From NCBI GenBank assembly GCA_905182025.1, contig CAJJAA010000027.1, forward strand, positions 50,302-114,301: a DNA stretch of 64,000 nt, read 5' to 3'. Below are positions 1 through 9,463 of the stretch, in pieces (position 1 is the first letter of the stretch; the number at the start of each line of letters is the position of its first letter). A model generated the notes under the pieces. The model searched no databases, was not told the DNA's origin, and worked only from the letters and a program-made list of their open reading frames with translations. This DNA comes from an uncultured OM182 clade bacterium (GTDB lineage: Bacteria; Pseudomonadota; Gammaproteobacteria; Pseudomonadales; Azotimanducaceae). Both the position numbers and the translations under genes were made by a program.

Positions 1-204
1 GTTGCCTAATACAGTTTGGCCAATGACGAGAATATTCACGCCTGCATCGAACAGTGCTTTCAATACAGGGATTACCGTACGACAGGTGGGGCAGTCTTCT
101 TTAACGAAGCACAACAGCGTCTGTTGTCCGCCATCGAAACTCACGTCGATACCTTTATCGTCGGCAAGGCTAAATGGCGCGAGTAATTGTGCGGATTCTG
201 GCAT
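1..204 (-). CDS. Thioredoxin-fold protein, 3' part outside window
   Basis: Seen: the ORF track lists only the antisense shadow (2..226 +). The reverse strand reads from an ATG at 204 through 68 codons to the window edge without a stop. The product starts MPESAQLLAPF and has a CPTC motif about 45 residues in, inside a beta-strand-like LLCFVKEDCPTC context, followed by a helix-like stretch. This is the usual thioredoxin/TlpA redox active site. A GGAGAG Shine-Dalgarno lies about 5 nt upstream of the ATG. Known: CxxC thioredoxin-fold proteins exchange thiols and disulfides. Inference: cytoplasmic redox protein or redoxin, since no signal peptide is seen. The C-terminal half is missing, so the subfamily cannot be set. 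Confidence 0.75.
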   Translation of the reverse strand, partial: MPESAQLLAPFSLADDKGIDVSFDGGQQTLLCFVKEDCPTCRTVIPVLKALFDAGVNILVIGQTVLGN

Positions 205-564
205 GATCTCTCCGAGTGTCACATAACATTAGTGCTAACATGACGACGTTTAATTAAGCCTAAATATACCTATCTATGACGAGTTAGTCAGCCTAAAACA
301 TCCTGGTAGACCTGATTCGATCGATGCGTCGATCTCGGCTGTAATCGAAGGCTATCGCCAGACCCTGTTGGTAGCGCGATTGTCATCGCCGATGAGGTCA
401 AATTTGCCTGTTATCTTCGGTCGTTGAAACCCACTTGATCGATTGTCACCCTAGCGAATATAAGCAACGTTATTGTGGTCAACGACCGCAAGCGGAGTAC
501 GGAAGTGTTTACCTGATTTCATGCGCTTGATATGGTCAGTTTTCTTACAAGGTTAGTTTCTATC
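205..564. other. Divergent intergenic region with small inverted repeat
   Basis: This 360-bp gap separates the thioredoxin-fold gene (leftward) from glpK (rightward), so it should carry both promoters. I see no coding signal. A perfect 6-bp inverted repeat, GATCGA-TGCG-TCGATC, lies at 319-334 and could be an operator or a chance palindrome. No clear sigma-70 promoter stood out. Confidence 0.4.
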
Positions 565-2049
565 ATGACAAAATTTATCATCTCAATCGATCAGGGTACG
601 ACAAGCTCTCGCGCTGTATTGTTCTCGGAATCGGGCGAAATCGTCGGAACTTCTCAGCAAGAATTTACTCAACATTTTCCGAATGATGGTTGGGTTGAAC
701 ATGACCCCGAGGAAATATGGCAAACAACGGTTGAGTCCGTCAGTAACGTTTTGAAAGAAACGAATACAGCGGTCGGCTCGGTTGCCGCGATAGGTATTAC
801 CAATCAGCGAGAGACGACCTTGGTTTGGGACCGCAATAGCGGTGAAGTTGTCTACCGAGCGATTGTTTGGCAAGACCGTCGAACAGCCGACTATTGCGAG
901 AGCCTGCGTGAAGCCGGTTTTGAAGACGTCGTTAAGCAAAAAACAGGTTTGTTGCTTGATCCGTATTTCTCCGGAACCAAACTGCGCTGGATCCTAAACA
1001 ATGTGCCCGGCGTTAGAGATAGGGCAGAAAAGGGTGAGCTTGCATTTGGCACGGTCGATACTTTCCTGCTTTGGCGGTTGACCGAGGGTGCCTGCCATAA
1101 AACTGACGCGACCAACGCGTCAAGAACACTTCTGTTTAATATCCACACGCAACAGTGGGATGACGAATTACTACAAAAAATGGATATCCCGCGCTCTTTG
1201 CTGCCCGAAGTGCTGGATTCCAGCGCGGCGTTTGGTGACACTGCTGAGCACTTATTCGGCGCATCGATCCCTGTTGCTGGCATGGCGGGCGATCAACACT
1301 GCGCCCTTTTTGGCCAAGGCTGCTTTGATGCCGGTATGTTAAAGAGCACCTATGGCACGGGTTGCTTTGCGATATTGAATACGGGCGAGCAGGCATTGCA
1401 GTCAAACAATAAGCTGTTGACGACCGTTGCTTACAGACTCAATGGCAAAGTGACATACGCGCTAGAGGGAAGCATTTTCGTTGCCGGTGCTGCGGTACAA
1501 TGGTTGCGTGATAGTCTTAAGATTATTGACCACGCGGCCGAAACTCAAGCAATTGCCGAGGCGACGGAGGATTCAGCCGGTGTATATCTCGTGCCAGCAT
1601 TTACCGGGTTGGGTGCGCCCTACTGGGATGCTGACGCAAGAGGTGCACTGCTGGGGATGACGAGAGACTCCGGTGTGAACGAAATCGTTACGGCAACACT
1701 ACAATCCGTGTGTTACCAAACCAAGGATTTACTTGAGGCGATGAGTTCAGATGGCATCCAGACTAATGTACTGCGAGTCGATGGTGGCATGGTCGAAAAC
1801 GATTGGGTTATGCAGTACTTATCCGATACTTTGCAGATTGAAGTTGATCGCCCGGAGGTCATCGAAACGACCGCCTTAGGGGCTTGTTTCCTGGCTGGCT
1901 TGCAAGTCGGTATTTTCGAATCATTGGATGACCTTAAGGCGAAATGGCAGCTGCAGCGGAAGTTTTCGCCGCAACGTTCAGCCAACTTGATGGACAGCCG
2001 TTATAAAGGTTGGCAACAAGCGGTGAGTCGAGTTAGAACCAACGAGTGA
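565..2049 (+). CDS. glpK: Glycerol kinase
   Basis: Phosphorylates glycerol with ATP to sn-glycerol 3-phosphate in the cytoplasm, feeding glycolysis and phospholipid synthesis. The FGGY-kinase N-terminus [10 protein letters not shown] is present, with the [11 protein letters not shown] nucleotide-binding stretch near the middle and a second FGGY-type region ([12 protein letters not shown]) towards the C-terminus. The product is 494 residues, normal for GlpK. The ORF track starts at 532, but the family N-terminus begins at [13 protein letters not shown], so the ATG at 565 is chosen; an AAGG lies about 12 nt upstream. No glpF or glpD is adjacent, so it appears to be transcribed alone. Confidence 0.95.
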   Translation: MTKFIISIDQGTTSSRAVLFSESGEIVGTSQQEFTQHFPNDGWVEHDPEEIWQTTVESVSNVLKETNTAVGSVAAIGITNQRETTLVWDRNSGEVVYRAIVWQDRRTADYCESLREAGFEDVVKQKTGLLLDPYFSGTKLRWILNNVPGVRDRAEKGELAFGTVDTFLLWRLTEGACHKTDATNASRTLLFNIHTQQWDDELLQKMDIPRSLLPEVLDSSAAFGDTAEHLFGASIPVAGMAGDQHCALFGQGCFDAGMLKSTYGTGCFAILNTGEQALQSNNKLLTTVAYRLNGKVTYALEGSIFVAGAAVQWLRDSLKIIDHAAETQAIAEATEDSAGVYLVPAFTGLGAPYWDADARGALLGMTRDSGVNEIVTATLQSVCYQTKDLLEAMSSDGIQTNVLRVDGGMVENDWVMQYLSDTLQIEVDRPEVIETTALGACFLAGLQVGIFESLDDLKAKWQLQRKFSPQRSANLMDSRYKGWQQAVSRVRTNE

Positions 2050-2116
2050 GTCGCGCTTTTTATCTGGATAATACTAATGCCTCGCATTGGACCTCAATGT
2101 CGTGACGGATAAGCTG

Positions 2117-2209
2117 CGACAATGAATGTACGACAATGAATGTACGACAATTAAAAAATGTACGACAACCAATGCACGACAACGAATGCACGACAACTAA
2201 AAGATGACC
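2117..2209 (+). repeat. Degenerate 14-bp intergenic tandem repeat
   Basis: Six copies of a CGACAAnnAATGnA-like unit begin at 2117, 2131, 2145, 2163, 2177 and 2191, giving periods of 14, 14, 18, 14 and 14. The array fills most of the gap between glpK and the permease gene and ends about 35 nt before the permease start, so it would sit in that mRNA's leader. Copies diverge by one to three bases. Similar short-period repeats occur elsewhere in the window. Confidence 0.8.
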
Positions 2210-2245
2210 ATAAACGTATGGCAACAACGATATGACAAATAAAGC

Positions 2246-3571
2246 ATGACAATTTCTTCACGGTTTACGCCAAATACGGCGATGGCAGTTGTTGTCGCGA
2301 ACATGATTGGTACCGGTGTGTTCACCAGCCTGGGTTATCAGCTGCTCGATATTCAATCGGTATTTCCGTTAATGCTGCTTTGGCTTGTCGGTGGGTTAGC
2401 CGCTCTTTGCGGTGCGCTGAGTTACGCCGAACTGTGTGCGAGACTGCCGCGTTCCGGCGGCGAATATCATTTTCTGCGCGAGACGTACCACCCAGCAGCG
2501 GGTTTCATTTCAGGTTGGGTTTCGGCGACCGTCGGTTTTGCCGCGCCGACAGCATTGGCTGCTATGACGTTTGCGGGTTACCTAAGCTCTGCTGTGTCAA
2601 GTGTGATTACCTTGCATGAAAAAGCATTGGCGGTTGGCTTGGTGCTTGTTTTGACACTCACCCATAGTTTTAGTCGAGAAACCAGCAGCCGGTTCCAAAC
2701 CATCTTCACGCTGATCAAGGTTGTGCTCATTGTGATTTTTTGTTGCGCTGTCTACTTCTCGGTAGACACTCCACAGAGCCTAAATTTTTTACCTGTTTCA
2801 GGTGATTGGGAACTGATTTCCGGCGGTGCATTTGCTGTTTCGTTGATCTACGTTAACTATGCTTATACGGGCTGGAACGCCGTTACCTATATCACCAATG
2901 AAATTGAAGAGCCGCAAAAAAATATCCCCAGAGTTATGTTGTTGGGAACTTTGTTGGTGATGGTTTTGTATCTTGTCCTCAATGCAATTTTTCTCTACGC
3001 GGCGCCGATGGCTGATATGGCGGGGCAGTTAGATATCGGCGTCATTGTCGCGCAGGCGAGCTTTGGGCCAAGTGGTGCAATGCTCATGGGTATAACATTG
3101 TCCCTGCTATTGATTTCGACGGTTAGCGCCATGGTGATGGCGGGTCCGCGAGTACTGCAAGTTGTGGGTGAGGATTTCCGTTTGTTCGAGTGGTTAGCAA
3201 CAACAAATGTTAAAGGTGTGCCGGCTCGTGCGATTAACATGCAGGCAGTTATTACGATCATTTTTATCGTCACTTCATCATTTGAATCAGTGCTAATTTT
3301 TTCCGGTTTTATTATGGGGTTCAATACGTTGATCGCCGTATTAGGTGTTTTTGTACTTAGATTTAGAAGCTCAGATGAAGAAAACAAAAAAGTGTCTTAT
3401 CTCACATGGGGTTATCCGGTAACGCCATTGATATACATTGGGATTATGCTTTGGACCTTGTTCTTCATCGTTAAGAACCGACCGGAAGAAGCCGCTGTGG
3501 GTTTGTTTGTGATTGCTTCGGGTCTAATTTTCTATTGGCTGAGTCGCTTCCTAGGTTCATACAAGCGCTGA
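2246..3571 (+). CDS. APC-family amino acid permease
   Basis: Predicted inner-membrane amino acid/polyamine/organocation transporter of 441 residues. The N-terminus has the family's first-helix signature (ANMIGTGVFTSLGYQ) with the unwound GTG segment, then many hydrophobic segments, about 12 in all, including GLSYAEL-like and GWNAVTYITNEIEEPQKNIP stretches typical of the superfamily. Substrate cannot be read from sequence. The ATG at 2246 has no strong Shine-Dalgarno and follows directly on the 14-bp repeat array. The gene is co-directional with the M20 peptidase downstream (42-bp gap), so uptake and peptide or amidated amino-acid cleavage may be linked; that is inference. Confidence 0.85.
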   Translation: MTISSRFTPNTAMAVVVANMIGTGVFTSLGYQLLDIQSVFPLMLLWLVGGLAALCGALSYAELCARLPRSGGEYHFLRETYHPAAGFISGWVSATVGFAAPTALAAMTFAGYLSSAVSSVITLHEKALAVGLVLVLTLTHSFSRETSSRFQTIFTLIKVVLIVIFCCAVYFSVDTPQSLNFLPVSGDWELISGGAFAVSLIYVNYAYTGWNAVTYITNEIEEPQKNIPRVMLLGTLLVMVLYLVLNAIFLYAAPMADMAGQLDIGVIVAQASFGPSGAMLMGITLSLLLISTVSAMVMAGPRVLQVVGEDFRLFEWLATTNVKGVPARAINMQAVITIIFIVTSSFESVLIFSGFIMGFNTLIAVLGVFVLRFRSSDEENKKVSYLTWGYPVTPLIYIGIMLWTLFFIVKNRPEEAAVGLFVIASGLIFYWLSRFLGSYKR

Positions 3572-3613
3572 TAGCGTGATCGCAGCCTGGGTTTAATTTT
3601 GCAGAGTATATAT

Positions 3614-4924
3614 ATGAGATGTTTGTCCGCGGTTTTTCTGCTGCTTTTTTCTGTTGTGTCAATTGCAGAACTGAGCGATGTTGAAAAAAGACTCTCCGTC
3701 ATTGCCAAAGCCAGCAAAGAGGACAGCATTGCGTTACTTGAACGTGTTGTAAATATCAACAGTGGCACAATGAATCACGTCGGTGTTAAGCAGGTAGCGG
3801 ACGTCTTTGCGGCGGAATTTGAATTGCTTGGCTTTGAGACGAATTGGTATGACATGTCTGAGGTTGACCGAGCAGGCCACCTTTTCGCTGAGCGCGCGCC
3901 AATGCCGTCAGCATTAACGCCAAAGGGTCAATGCCTCCTGTTAATCGGCCATCTGGACACCGTGTTCGAAAAAGAGAGCCCCTTTCAGTCGTTCAAACGA
4001 GACGGTGATTTTGCCACTGGCCCTGGTGTAAATGACATGAAGGGCGGTGATGTTGTCATTATTCAAGCATTGAAAGCGCTAGCCTCTGAGGGGGTTCTGC
4101 AAGACTTACACATTATTGTGGCGCTGATCGGAGATGAAGAAAAATCAGGCAATCCAAAATCAATTAGCCGATACCATTTAGTTGAAGCCGCTAAGCGTTG
4201 CGATGTGGCTTTAGGTTTTGAAATCGCCACGGGTTTACAAGCGGCAACAATCGCTCGTCGGGGTTCCAGTGGATGGATGCTAGAGGTGTCTGGCAAACGC
4301 GCACATTCCTCCGGCATATTTAGTGAGTCTGTCGGTAGTGGGGCAATATTTGAGGCGGCCAGAATACTAAATGCATTCCATCAGCAACTCACCGGCCGCG
4401 AATATCTGACCTTTAATCCGGGCGTCATACTGGGTGGAACGAAGGTCAACTATGACCCTACGTTAAACAAAGGCGATGCCTTTGGTAAAACCAATGTCGT
4501 CGCGCAATCGGTGGTCGTTCATGGTGGCCTGAGAACTATCTCGAGTATGCAGGAAGCGGAAGCCAGAGCCTCCATGAAAGCCATTGCAGAGACGAATCAT
4601 CGTCCGGGTACAGAGGCCATCATTACCTTTTCTGACGGTTATCCATCAATGCCGCCGACGGAAGGTAACAAAGTGGTTCTATCGAAACTCAATCAGGTCA
4701 GCATTGATCTGGGTTATGGTCCCGTCGAAGCTTATGACCCGGGCAAACGGGGCGCGGCGGATGTGTCCTTTATTGCCGAATATGTTGATGCAATTGACGG
4801 TATTGGTGCTGAAGGCGCGGGTGCACATACGCCAGATGAGAATATTGATCTAGCGACACTGCCGATGTTGGTCGAACGTGCGTCGATTTTAATTTACCGG
4901 TTGGGCACACAAGAGGATTTATGA
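3614..4924 (+). CDS. Exported M20 family metallopeptidase (glutamate carboxypeptidase-like)
   Basis: Zinc carboxypeptidase of the M20 family, 436 residues. The ORF track uses a TTG at 3599; the ATG at 3614 (MRCLSAVFLLLF) is preferred because it opens a signal peptide (basic n-region, hydrophobic core, cleavage near SIAE) and has CAGAG 7 nt upstream. Metal and catalytic motifs are all present: GHLDTVF, GPGVNDMKGG (bridging Asp), GDEEKSG (catalytic Glu and ligand), and AHTPDE (C-terminal His). The dimerisation (lid) domain lies between GDEE and AHTPDE. Known relatives cleave C-terminal glutamate or small dipeptides. It probably acts in the periplasm, downstream of an amino acid permease. Confidence 0.88.
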   Translation: MRCLSAVFLLLFSVVSIAELSDVEKRLSVIAKASKEDSIALLERVVNINSGTMNHVGVKQVADVFAAEFELLGFETNWYDMSEVDRAGHLFAERAPMPSALTPKGQCLLLIGHLDTVFEKESPFQSFKRDGDFATGPGVNDMKGGDVVIIQALKALASEGVLQDLHIIVALIGDEEKSGNPKSISRYHLVEAAKRCDVALGFEIATGLQAATIARRGSSGWMLEVSGKRAHSSGIFSESVGSGAIFEAARILNAFHQQLTGREYLTFNPGVILGGTKVNYDPTLNKGDAFGKTNVVAQSVVVHGGLRTISSMQEAEARASMKAIAETNHRPGTEAIITFSDGYPSMPPTEGNKVVLSKLNQVSIDLGYGPVEAYDPGKRGAADVSFIAEYVDAIDGIGAEGAGAHTPDENIDLATLPMLVERASILIYRLGTQEDL

Positions 4925-4994
4925 GGCAAAAGCAGTTTCTTACAGTAACAACGGCAGCCGCGTCTTTGGGTAGGTCGACCCAGGGGTTTATTCG

Positions 4995-5588
4995 TTGGTA
5001 TTACTCGTGTCGCTAAACACGTTGCAATTGGACGAAGGGTTAATACGGCTTTTCGATAAACTCAGTGATCACCGCAGCGAAGTAATACGCATCGGCGAAA
5101 TTGCGTCGCGTCTATCTCAGTATGAGTCCGTGCCGCCTTTCTTGAGATCACTGCTTGTTGCGGATGGTACGGTGACAATGGCGTTGGAAGCATACTTTCT
5201 TGAGCAAATTGAAATTTGCACATTGCGCCAAGGCCAAGTAATTGCGCCACGAGATGTCTCAGCGCTCGACTTGAATAAAGGCGAGCAATGCCTGATAAGG
5301 GAGGTGCAGTTGTTGGGTGTCGAATCGTCTAAGTGTTATGTACACGCAGTGACGGTAATAAACCCTAGTCGCTTGTCACCGATTTTATTTGAGCAGTTGG
5401 TCGATGAAGAGGAAGGTATTGGTGCGATTCTAAGAAATGTCGCCAAAGGTAGTTTTCGTGAGGTTATCCATATTGGCACAGGAGGTTTAATGACCGACGC
5501 TGATATTCACAGGCGTTACCGCGTAAGTCTCAACTCGCTACCCGCTCTTTTGATAACTGAAGAGTTTGAGTTGTCATCTTATCGTTAA
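4995..5588 (+). CDS. Chorismate pyruvate-lyase-like protein (DUF98)
   Basis: 197-residue cytoplasmic protein of the DUF98/UbiC-like fold. Conserved stretches include LLVADGTVTMALEAYF near residue 55, RQG/RDV, and a hydrophobic core ending GLMTDADIHRRYRV. Known: the fold is shared with chorismate lyase (UbiC) and UTRA ligand-binding domains, and some DUF98 members make 4-hydroxybenzoate. Whether this one has lyase activity is inference. The start is a TTG with AGGGG 8 nt upstream; an in-frame GTG at 5007 is an alternative. It follows the M20 peptidase by 70 bp and may be in the same transcript. Confidence 0.65.
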   Translation: MVLLVSLNTLQLDEGLIRLFDKLSDHRSEVIRIGEIASRLSQYESVPPFLRSLLVADGTVTMALEAYFLEQIEICTLRQGQVIAPRDVSALDLNKGEQCLIREVQLLGVESSKCYVHAVTVINPSRLSPILFEQLVDEEEGIGAILRNVAKGSFREVIHIGTGGLMTDADIHRRYRVSLNSLPALLITEEFELSSYR

Positions 5589-5719
5589 TAACGCTGTCAA
5601 ATTGTGGAGATCAAATATAAGCCTGCGATGTGTCTCGACTGAATGAATATTGGGTTATGTGCCATTTTAACTTAGACTGGCGATCCGATTTACATCCGAA
5701 GTTGTAGTTCAAGCAATCC

Positions 5720-7063
5720 ATGCTGTCCCGTCAATTAAACAAATTTAACCAAGTCATTAAGCCCAATGGAACCGTTTTCTTTGGCTGGTACATCGTGGGC
5801 GCGGCAGGCGGTATTCAAATGCTTTCTGGCTTGCTGTGGATGCAGTCCTATGGCGCTTATGTAGTACTTCTACAGGAAGAGTTTGGCTGGAGTAAAGCGC
5901 TGGTTGCTGGCGCGTTTGCGCTAACGAGAATAGAAAGTGGCATTTTAGGTCCTCTGCAGGGTTGGCTTGTTGATCGGTTTGGGCCAAGACCCATATTGCG
6001 AATTGGCATTACGATATTTGGTCTCGGTTTTATAGCCTTCAGTTATGTCGATTCAATACTGAGCTTTTATTTGACGTTTGCGCTGATTGCGATCGGATCT
6101 AGCTTGGGCGGTTTTGCGACCGTTATGGTCTCTTTGGTGAATTGGTTCAGCCAGCATAGGGCCAAAGCTATTTCGATTTCCCAGATGGGCTATTCCATCG
6201 GTGGGCTTTGCGTGCCCGCGGTGGTGATTTGCCTCGAAGCTTTTGGTTGGCGAACAACAGCGATGATGTCTGGCGTGCTCGTGCTGCTGGTGGGCTTGCC
6301 GCTAGTGCAGATTGTTCGACACCGGCCTTCAGAAACGGGGGACTGCGTCGATGGTATTGTCGCCGTGCCCGTTCAAGTGCCTGACGCGGTATCTGGCCAA
6401 TTACAGGACCCGACGGGGGACAAAACAGCCGTGTCTGTTATACCTTTGAATAACGATTTCACCGCGCGAGAAGCGATGAGAACGCATTCATTTTGGTTTA
6501 TTTCAATCGGACACGCCTGCGCATTATTAACGGTTTCCGCAATTATGGTTCATCTGGTACCACACCTGATTGAAGCAAAAGGCTACACATTGACTGAAGC
6601 AGGTGGTGTCGTTGCTTTGTTGACGGGTTTTCAGATGGTAGGCCAACTTTGCGGCGGATACCTGGGTGACAAAATGAACAAGCGGCTGGTTTGTATTGGT
6701 TGTATGTTCGCGCATACGGCTGGGTTGGTGTTGATTGCCTTTGCTGATAGTGCGGGCATTGTGTTTTTGTTTGCCATGCTACACGGCTTGGCTTGGGGCA
6801 TTAGAGGCCCTCTCATGGTGGCGTTGCGTGCGGATTATTTTGGTCCCAGTTCATTTGGTACAATCATGGGGTTTTCCTCTCTCATAGTCATGCTGGGCAT
6901 GTCCACCGGGCCTATTTTTGCCGGCTACATGGCAGACCTTCAGGGGAATTATGAGATGGGCTTTGTTTACCTGGCGATTGCGGCGTTCTTGGGCTCTTTT
7001 TGTTTTCTTGCTGCAACGCCACCGAGAAGCAAGCCAGAAAGAACACTCATTGTGGCAGCCTAA
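5720..7063 (+). CDS. MFS transporter (monocarboxylate/oxalate-formate type)
   Basis: 447-residue inner-membrane major facilitator with two six-helix halves separated by a hydrophilic loop near residues 205-250. The N-terminal half has a GWLVDRFGPRPILRIG segment between helices 2 and 3, which is the classic MFS motif A (GxxxDrxGrr), and the second half repeats it as GGYLGDKMNKR. The FGWSKALVAGAFAL type of segment in helix 1-2 resembles the OFA/MCT-like carriers for small carboxylates. Substrate is unknown. It ends 18 bp before the thioesterase II gene and is probably cotranscribed with it, which would suit an organic-acid or acyl substrate. Confidence 0.82.
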   Translation: MLSRQLNKFNQVIKPNGTVFFGWYIVGAAGGIQMLSGLLWMQSYGAYVVLLQEEFGWSKALVAGAFALTRIESGILGPLQGWLVDRFGPRPILRIGITIFGLGFIAFSYVDSILSFYLTFALIAIGSSLGGFATVMVSLVNWFSQHRAKAISISQMGYSIGGLCVPAVVICLEAFGWRTTAMMSGVLVLLVGLPLVQIVRHRPSETGDCVDGIVAVPVQVPDAVSGQLQDPTGDKTAVSVIPLNNDFTAREAMRTHSFWFISIGHACALLTVSAIMVHLVPHLIEAKGYTLTEAGGVVALLTGFQMVGQLCGGYLGDKMNKRLVCIGCMFAHTAGLVLIAFADSAGIVFLFAMLHGLAWGIRGPLMVALRADYFGPSSFGTIMGFSSLIVMLGMSTGPIFAGYMADLQGNYEMGFVYLAIAAFLGSFCFLAATPPRSKPERTLIVAA

Positions 7064-7081
7064 TAACTAGCGGAGGATAGA

Positions 7082-7909
7082 TTGCGTTCATCATTGCAAG
7101 AGCTGATTTCGATTCTCGATATTGAGATGCTCGAAGAAAATTTGTATCGTGGAAGCCATCCGCTTGACAAAAAGGGCAGGCTCTATGGCGGTCAGATTAT
7201 GGCGCAAGCCGTGATTGCCGCAGGCCGAACGGTGCCCGATGATCGGCCGCCGCATTCTTTACACGGATATTTCTTACGCCCGGGTGATGCAAAGATACCC
7301 GTTGTTTTTTCAGTGGATCGAATTCGAGACGGTCGTTCTTTCACGACTCGCCGAATCGCCGCCATCCAACATGGCAAAGCCATTTTCAGTATGGATATCT
7401 CTTTCCAGGTGGTGGAAGCAGGTCTTAGTCATCAAAGTGTCATGCCAGATTTTGAGCCACCGGCGGAACATAGGATTACAGAGAATATGCTGAAGGACTC
7501 CTTTGTCACCTATATGATGGAGTACAAGCAGCGTCTAAAAGAAGCGCCCATGCCGGCAAAGCAGCATTGCTGGTTTCGTACTAACGGTGCCGTTGATGCG
7601 GCGCCGACGCAAGGTGATGATGCGCTCTTGCATGCAGCTTTACTCACCTATCAATCTGATGATGCGCTGCTGTCGACCGCTCGCCTGCCTCATCGGGGCA
7701 ATTTCAAACGCGAGAACATGCAAAGTGCCAGTCTCGATCATGCTATGTGGTTTCATCAGCAGGCTAGAGCAGACCAATGGATAATGTACGCGCTTGATGC
7801 GCCTGAATCGAGTGCAGGCAGAGGTTATAATCGTGGCTCTATGTTCACGGCAGACGGCACCTTAGTTGCCAGCACGATGCAAGAGTCCTTGATGCGACTG
7901 TTGCGATAA
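7082..7909 (+). CDS. tesB: Acyl-CoA thioesterase II
   Basis: Hydrolyses acyl-CoA to free fatty acid and CoA. The 275-residue protein has the TesB double-hotdog layout: N-terminal LYRGSHPLDKKGRLYGGQIMAQA, central FLRPGDAKIPVVFSVDRIRDGRSFTTRR, and C-terminal SLDHAMWFHQ (conserved Asp-His region) followed by GSMFTADGTLVASTMQE. Length is close to E. coli TesB. It starts at TTG (7082); the GGAGG 5 nt upstream makes this start convincing and there is no better ATG. Close spacing to the upstream MFS gene suggests one operon. Confidence 0.9.
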   Translation: MRSSLQELISILDIEMLEENLYRGSHPLDKKGRLYGGQIMAQAVIAAGRTVPDDRPPHSLHGYFLRPGDAKIPVVFSVDRIRDGRSFTTRRIAAIQHGKAIFSMDISFQVVEAGLSHQSVMPDFEPPAEHRITENMLKDSFVTYMMEYKQRLKEAPMPAKQHCWFRTNGAVDAAPTQGDDALLHAALLTYQSDDALLSTARLPHRGNFKRENMQSASLDHAMWFHQQARADQWIMYALDAPESSAGRGYNRGSMFTADGTLVASTMQESLMRLLR

Positions 7910-7988
7910 CGCAAGCAGATCGTCACACTGGGCAGCAGATGCAGTTCAACAAATAGTCGTGTAAAAAAACAAGGTAAGCGAAACGCAC

Positions 7989-8849
7989 ATGGAATCGGGA
8001 CAACAACAGGCAAAAGTTCAGCAAGGCTCCCGCTTTGGATCGCGATCGCGTCAATATTTGACAGCGATGGGAATTGATATTTGGCAAACCAGGGTGGCAA
8101 GATCGGTAAAAGACCCCGCGAGCCTTACTGAAGAATCTGCTGAGAATACCGAAACATTGCAAAAGGTTGCTGTTGCCGCTGCAACTTCTGGCCAGCCCAG
8201 TCGAACGAATGCGGCAAGCCTTGACCAGAAAAACTCGCGTGAATCGCTGTTGAAGCAAGTTTCTGCAAACGTTGAGCCCGAAACACCTTTATCCGATGTC
8301 GTTGAGCGTCAATTGCGGCAGGAACAGCCTGTGACGCAGCAAGCTTCGGCCAAGCTCGAATTCTTGTTGTACTTCATGAACTATGATTCGTTCACGATTG
8401 TATTCGCTCTGCCCTATGCGACGGCTGAACTGCCACCAACTTATAAAAATTTCCTTGAAGGGGTCAGCTTGTCGCTGGCCCGTGAGCGCGTTGCACCCTC
8501 TATTCGCCAGCTGCGTTGGCCTATCGTTAAGGCTTCTCATATTGATCAGTCAGAGCATGAGGCCAGGCAGATCGTTCGAGATTCCTTGCGTCAATCGCAA
8601 GGGCAATCACAGCGGCAATCTCAAGAACCGCCTGAAGGTCTAAGTCCTGTGCTCGTTTTCGGCGAGGAGGCTTGGCGATATCTTGTGACGGATTCCGAGA
8701 AAACTGTCTTTCACATAGGTGATACAGAGCAGGAGGCGAGTTGCCTTTTTCTGGCGCTGCCGACAATAGACGATATTTCACAAGACGTTGCATTAAAGCG
8801 GCAGCTTTGGCGTCAACTTTCGCCCGTGAGAGCAATCTTGTATGGCTAG
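7989..8849 (+). CDS. holD: HolD-like DNA polymerase III psi subunit with long linker
   Basis: 286-residue protein. Residues about 18-38 (SRQYLTAMGIDIWQTR) match the psi-subunit N-terminal pattern R-x-YL-x-x-GI-x-x-W-x-x-R, and the C-terminus has KRQLWRQLSP where E. coli HolD has a similar LW-Q-I segment. The gene overlaps rimI by 8 bp, the standard gammaproteobacterial holD-rimI order. Known: psi bridges chi to the clamp loader, and holC (chi) is present at 38.2 kb. The protein is about twice E. coli HolD in length because of polar, low-complexity segments at residues 40-110 and 200-215, the latter containing RQSQ-GQSQ-RQSQ repeats. The call rests on context and short motifs. Confidence 0.6.
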   Translation: MESGQQQAKVQQGSRFGSRSRQYLTAMGIDIWQTRVARSVKDPASLTEESAENTETLQKVAVAAATSGQPSRTNAASLDQKNSRESLLKQVSANVEPETPLSDVVERQLRQEQPVTQQASAKLEFLLYFMNYDSFTIVFALPYATAELPPTYKNFLEGVSLSLARERVAPSIRQLRWPIVKASHIDQSEHEARQIVRDSLRQSQGQSQRQSQEPPEGLSPVLVFGEEAWRYLVTDSEKTVFHIGDTEQEASCLFLALPTIDDISQDVALKRQLWRQLSPVRAILYG

Positions 8850-9315
8850 TCCGCAGTTGGAGTTCGAGCTAAGGGCGATGACCTTTGATGATCTTGACGA
8901 TGTGCTGATCAACGAAGGGTTAAGCTACTCTCATCCTTGGGCAAGGGGCATATTCGACGACTGTATTAAGTCGGGCTACGAATGCTTTGTGTTCATAGTT
9001 GATGCAAAGGTCGTCGGTCATAGCATTTTGTCAGTTGCGGCGGGAGAGGCACATCTGCTCAATGTATGTATTAACCCAGAGGTTCAAGGTAACGGTTTTG
9101 GCCGTCAACTGGTTCAGCATATTTTGAGTCGCGCTGTCGCCAGAGGCGCGTCCAAGGTGTTTCTTGAAGTAAGACCTTCGAACCTCATCGCATTCAAATT
9201 ATATGAAAGCTTGGGGTTTCAAGAAATAGGCTTACGGAAAGATTACTACCCCGCAGAAAATGGCAGGGAAGATGCTTTGGTGTTCTCATATCAAGTGCCT
9301 GACGCGTTCCCCTAG
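8842..9315 (+). CDS. rimI: Ribosomal protein S18-alanine N-acetyltransferase
   Basis: GNAT acetyltransferase of 157 residues that acetylates the N-terminal alanine of ribosomal protein S18. Motif A for acetyl-CoA binding is seen as INPEVQGNGFGRQLVQHIL, followed by LEVRPSNLIAFKLYESLGF, the conserved RimI ENxxAxxLY-type stretch with N and Y, and GLRKDYYP, a RimI hallmark. The ATG at 8842 overlaps the end of the holD-like gene by 8 bp, indicating translational coupling. Confidence 0.9.
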   Translation: MASPQLEFELRAMTFDDLDDVLINEGLSYSHPWARGIFDDCIKSGYECFVFIVDAKVVGHSILSVAAGEAHLLNVCINPEVQGNGFGRQLVQHILSRAVARGASKVFLEVRPSNLIAFKLYESLGFQEIGLRKDYYPAENGREDALVFSYQVPDAFP

Positions 9316-9371
9316 CGACCTATTTTGCTAGATGAGTTTAGCAAGCGGTAAAATATAACCGCTGCTATATA

Positions 9372-9401
9372 TTCTTAGGGGTGCGATCTAATGTGTATAA
9401 T
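9372..9401 (+). promoter_or_regulatory. Candidate sigma-70 promoter for prfC
   Basis: A perfect TATAAT at 9396-9401, preceded by TG (extended -10), with a weak TTCTTA -35 at 9372-9377 and an 18-bp spacer. It lies about 60 bp before the prfC start. Just upstream, around 9345-9364, is a small hairpin AGCGGT-8 nt-ACCGCT without a T-run, which may mark the end of the rimI transcript. Confidence 0.55.
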
Positions 9402-9463
9402 AGCGCCCATTTTTTAGCCTGACGCCTTATTGATAGCCCGTCGAAAATTAGGAAGTACTCCCC

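Noticed and set aside
583-1985. Minus-strand and frame-shifted ORFs across glpK
   Set aside because: They are shadows of a well-matched glycerol kinase and show no family motifs.
4921-5016. Small ORF starting ATGA at the M20 gene's stop
   Set aside because: 31 residues, no motif, and overlaps the DUF98 gene start that has its own Shine-Dalgarno.
9345-9364. AGCGGT/ACCGCT hairpin as a rimI terminator
   Set aside because: Six-bp stem without T-run; kept only as a remark.
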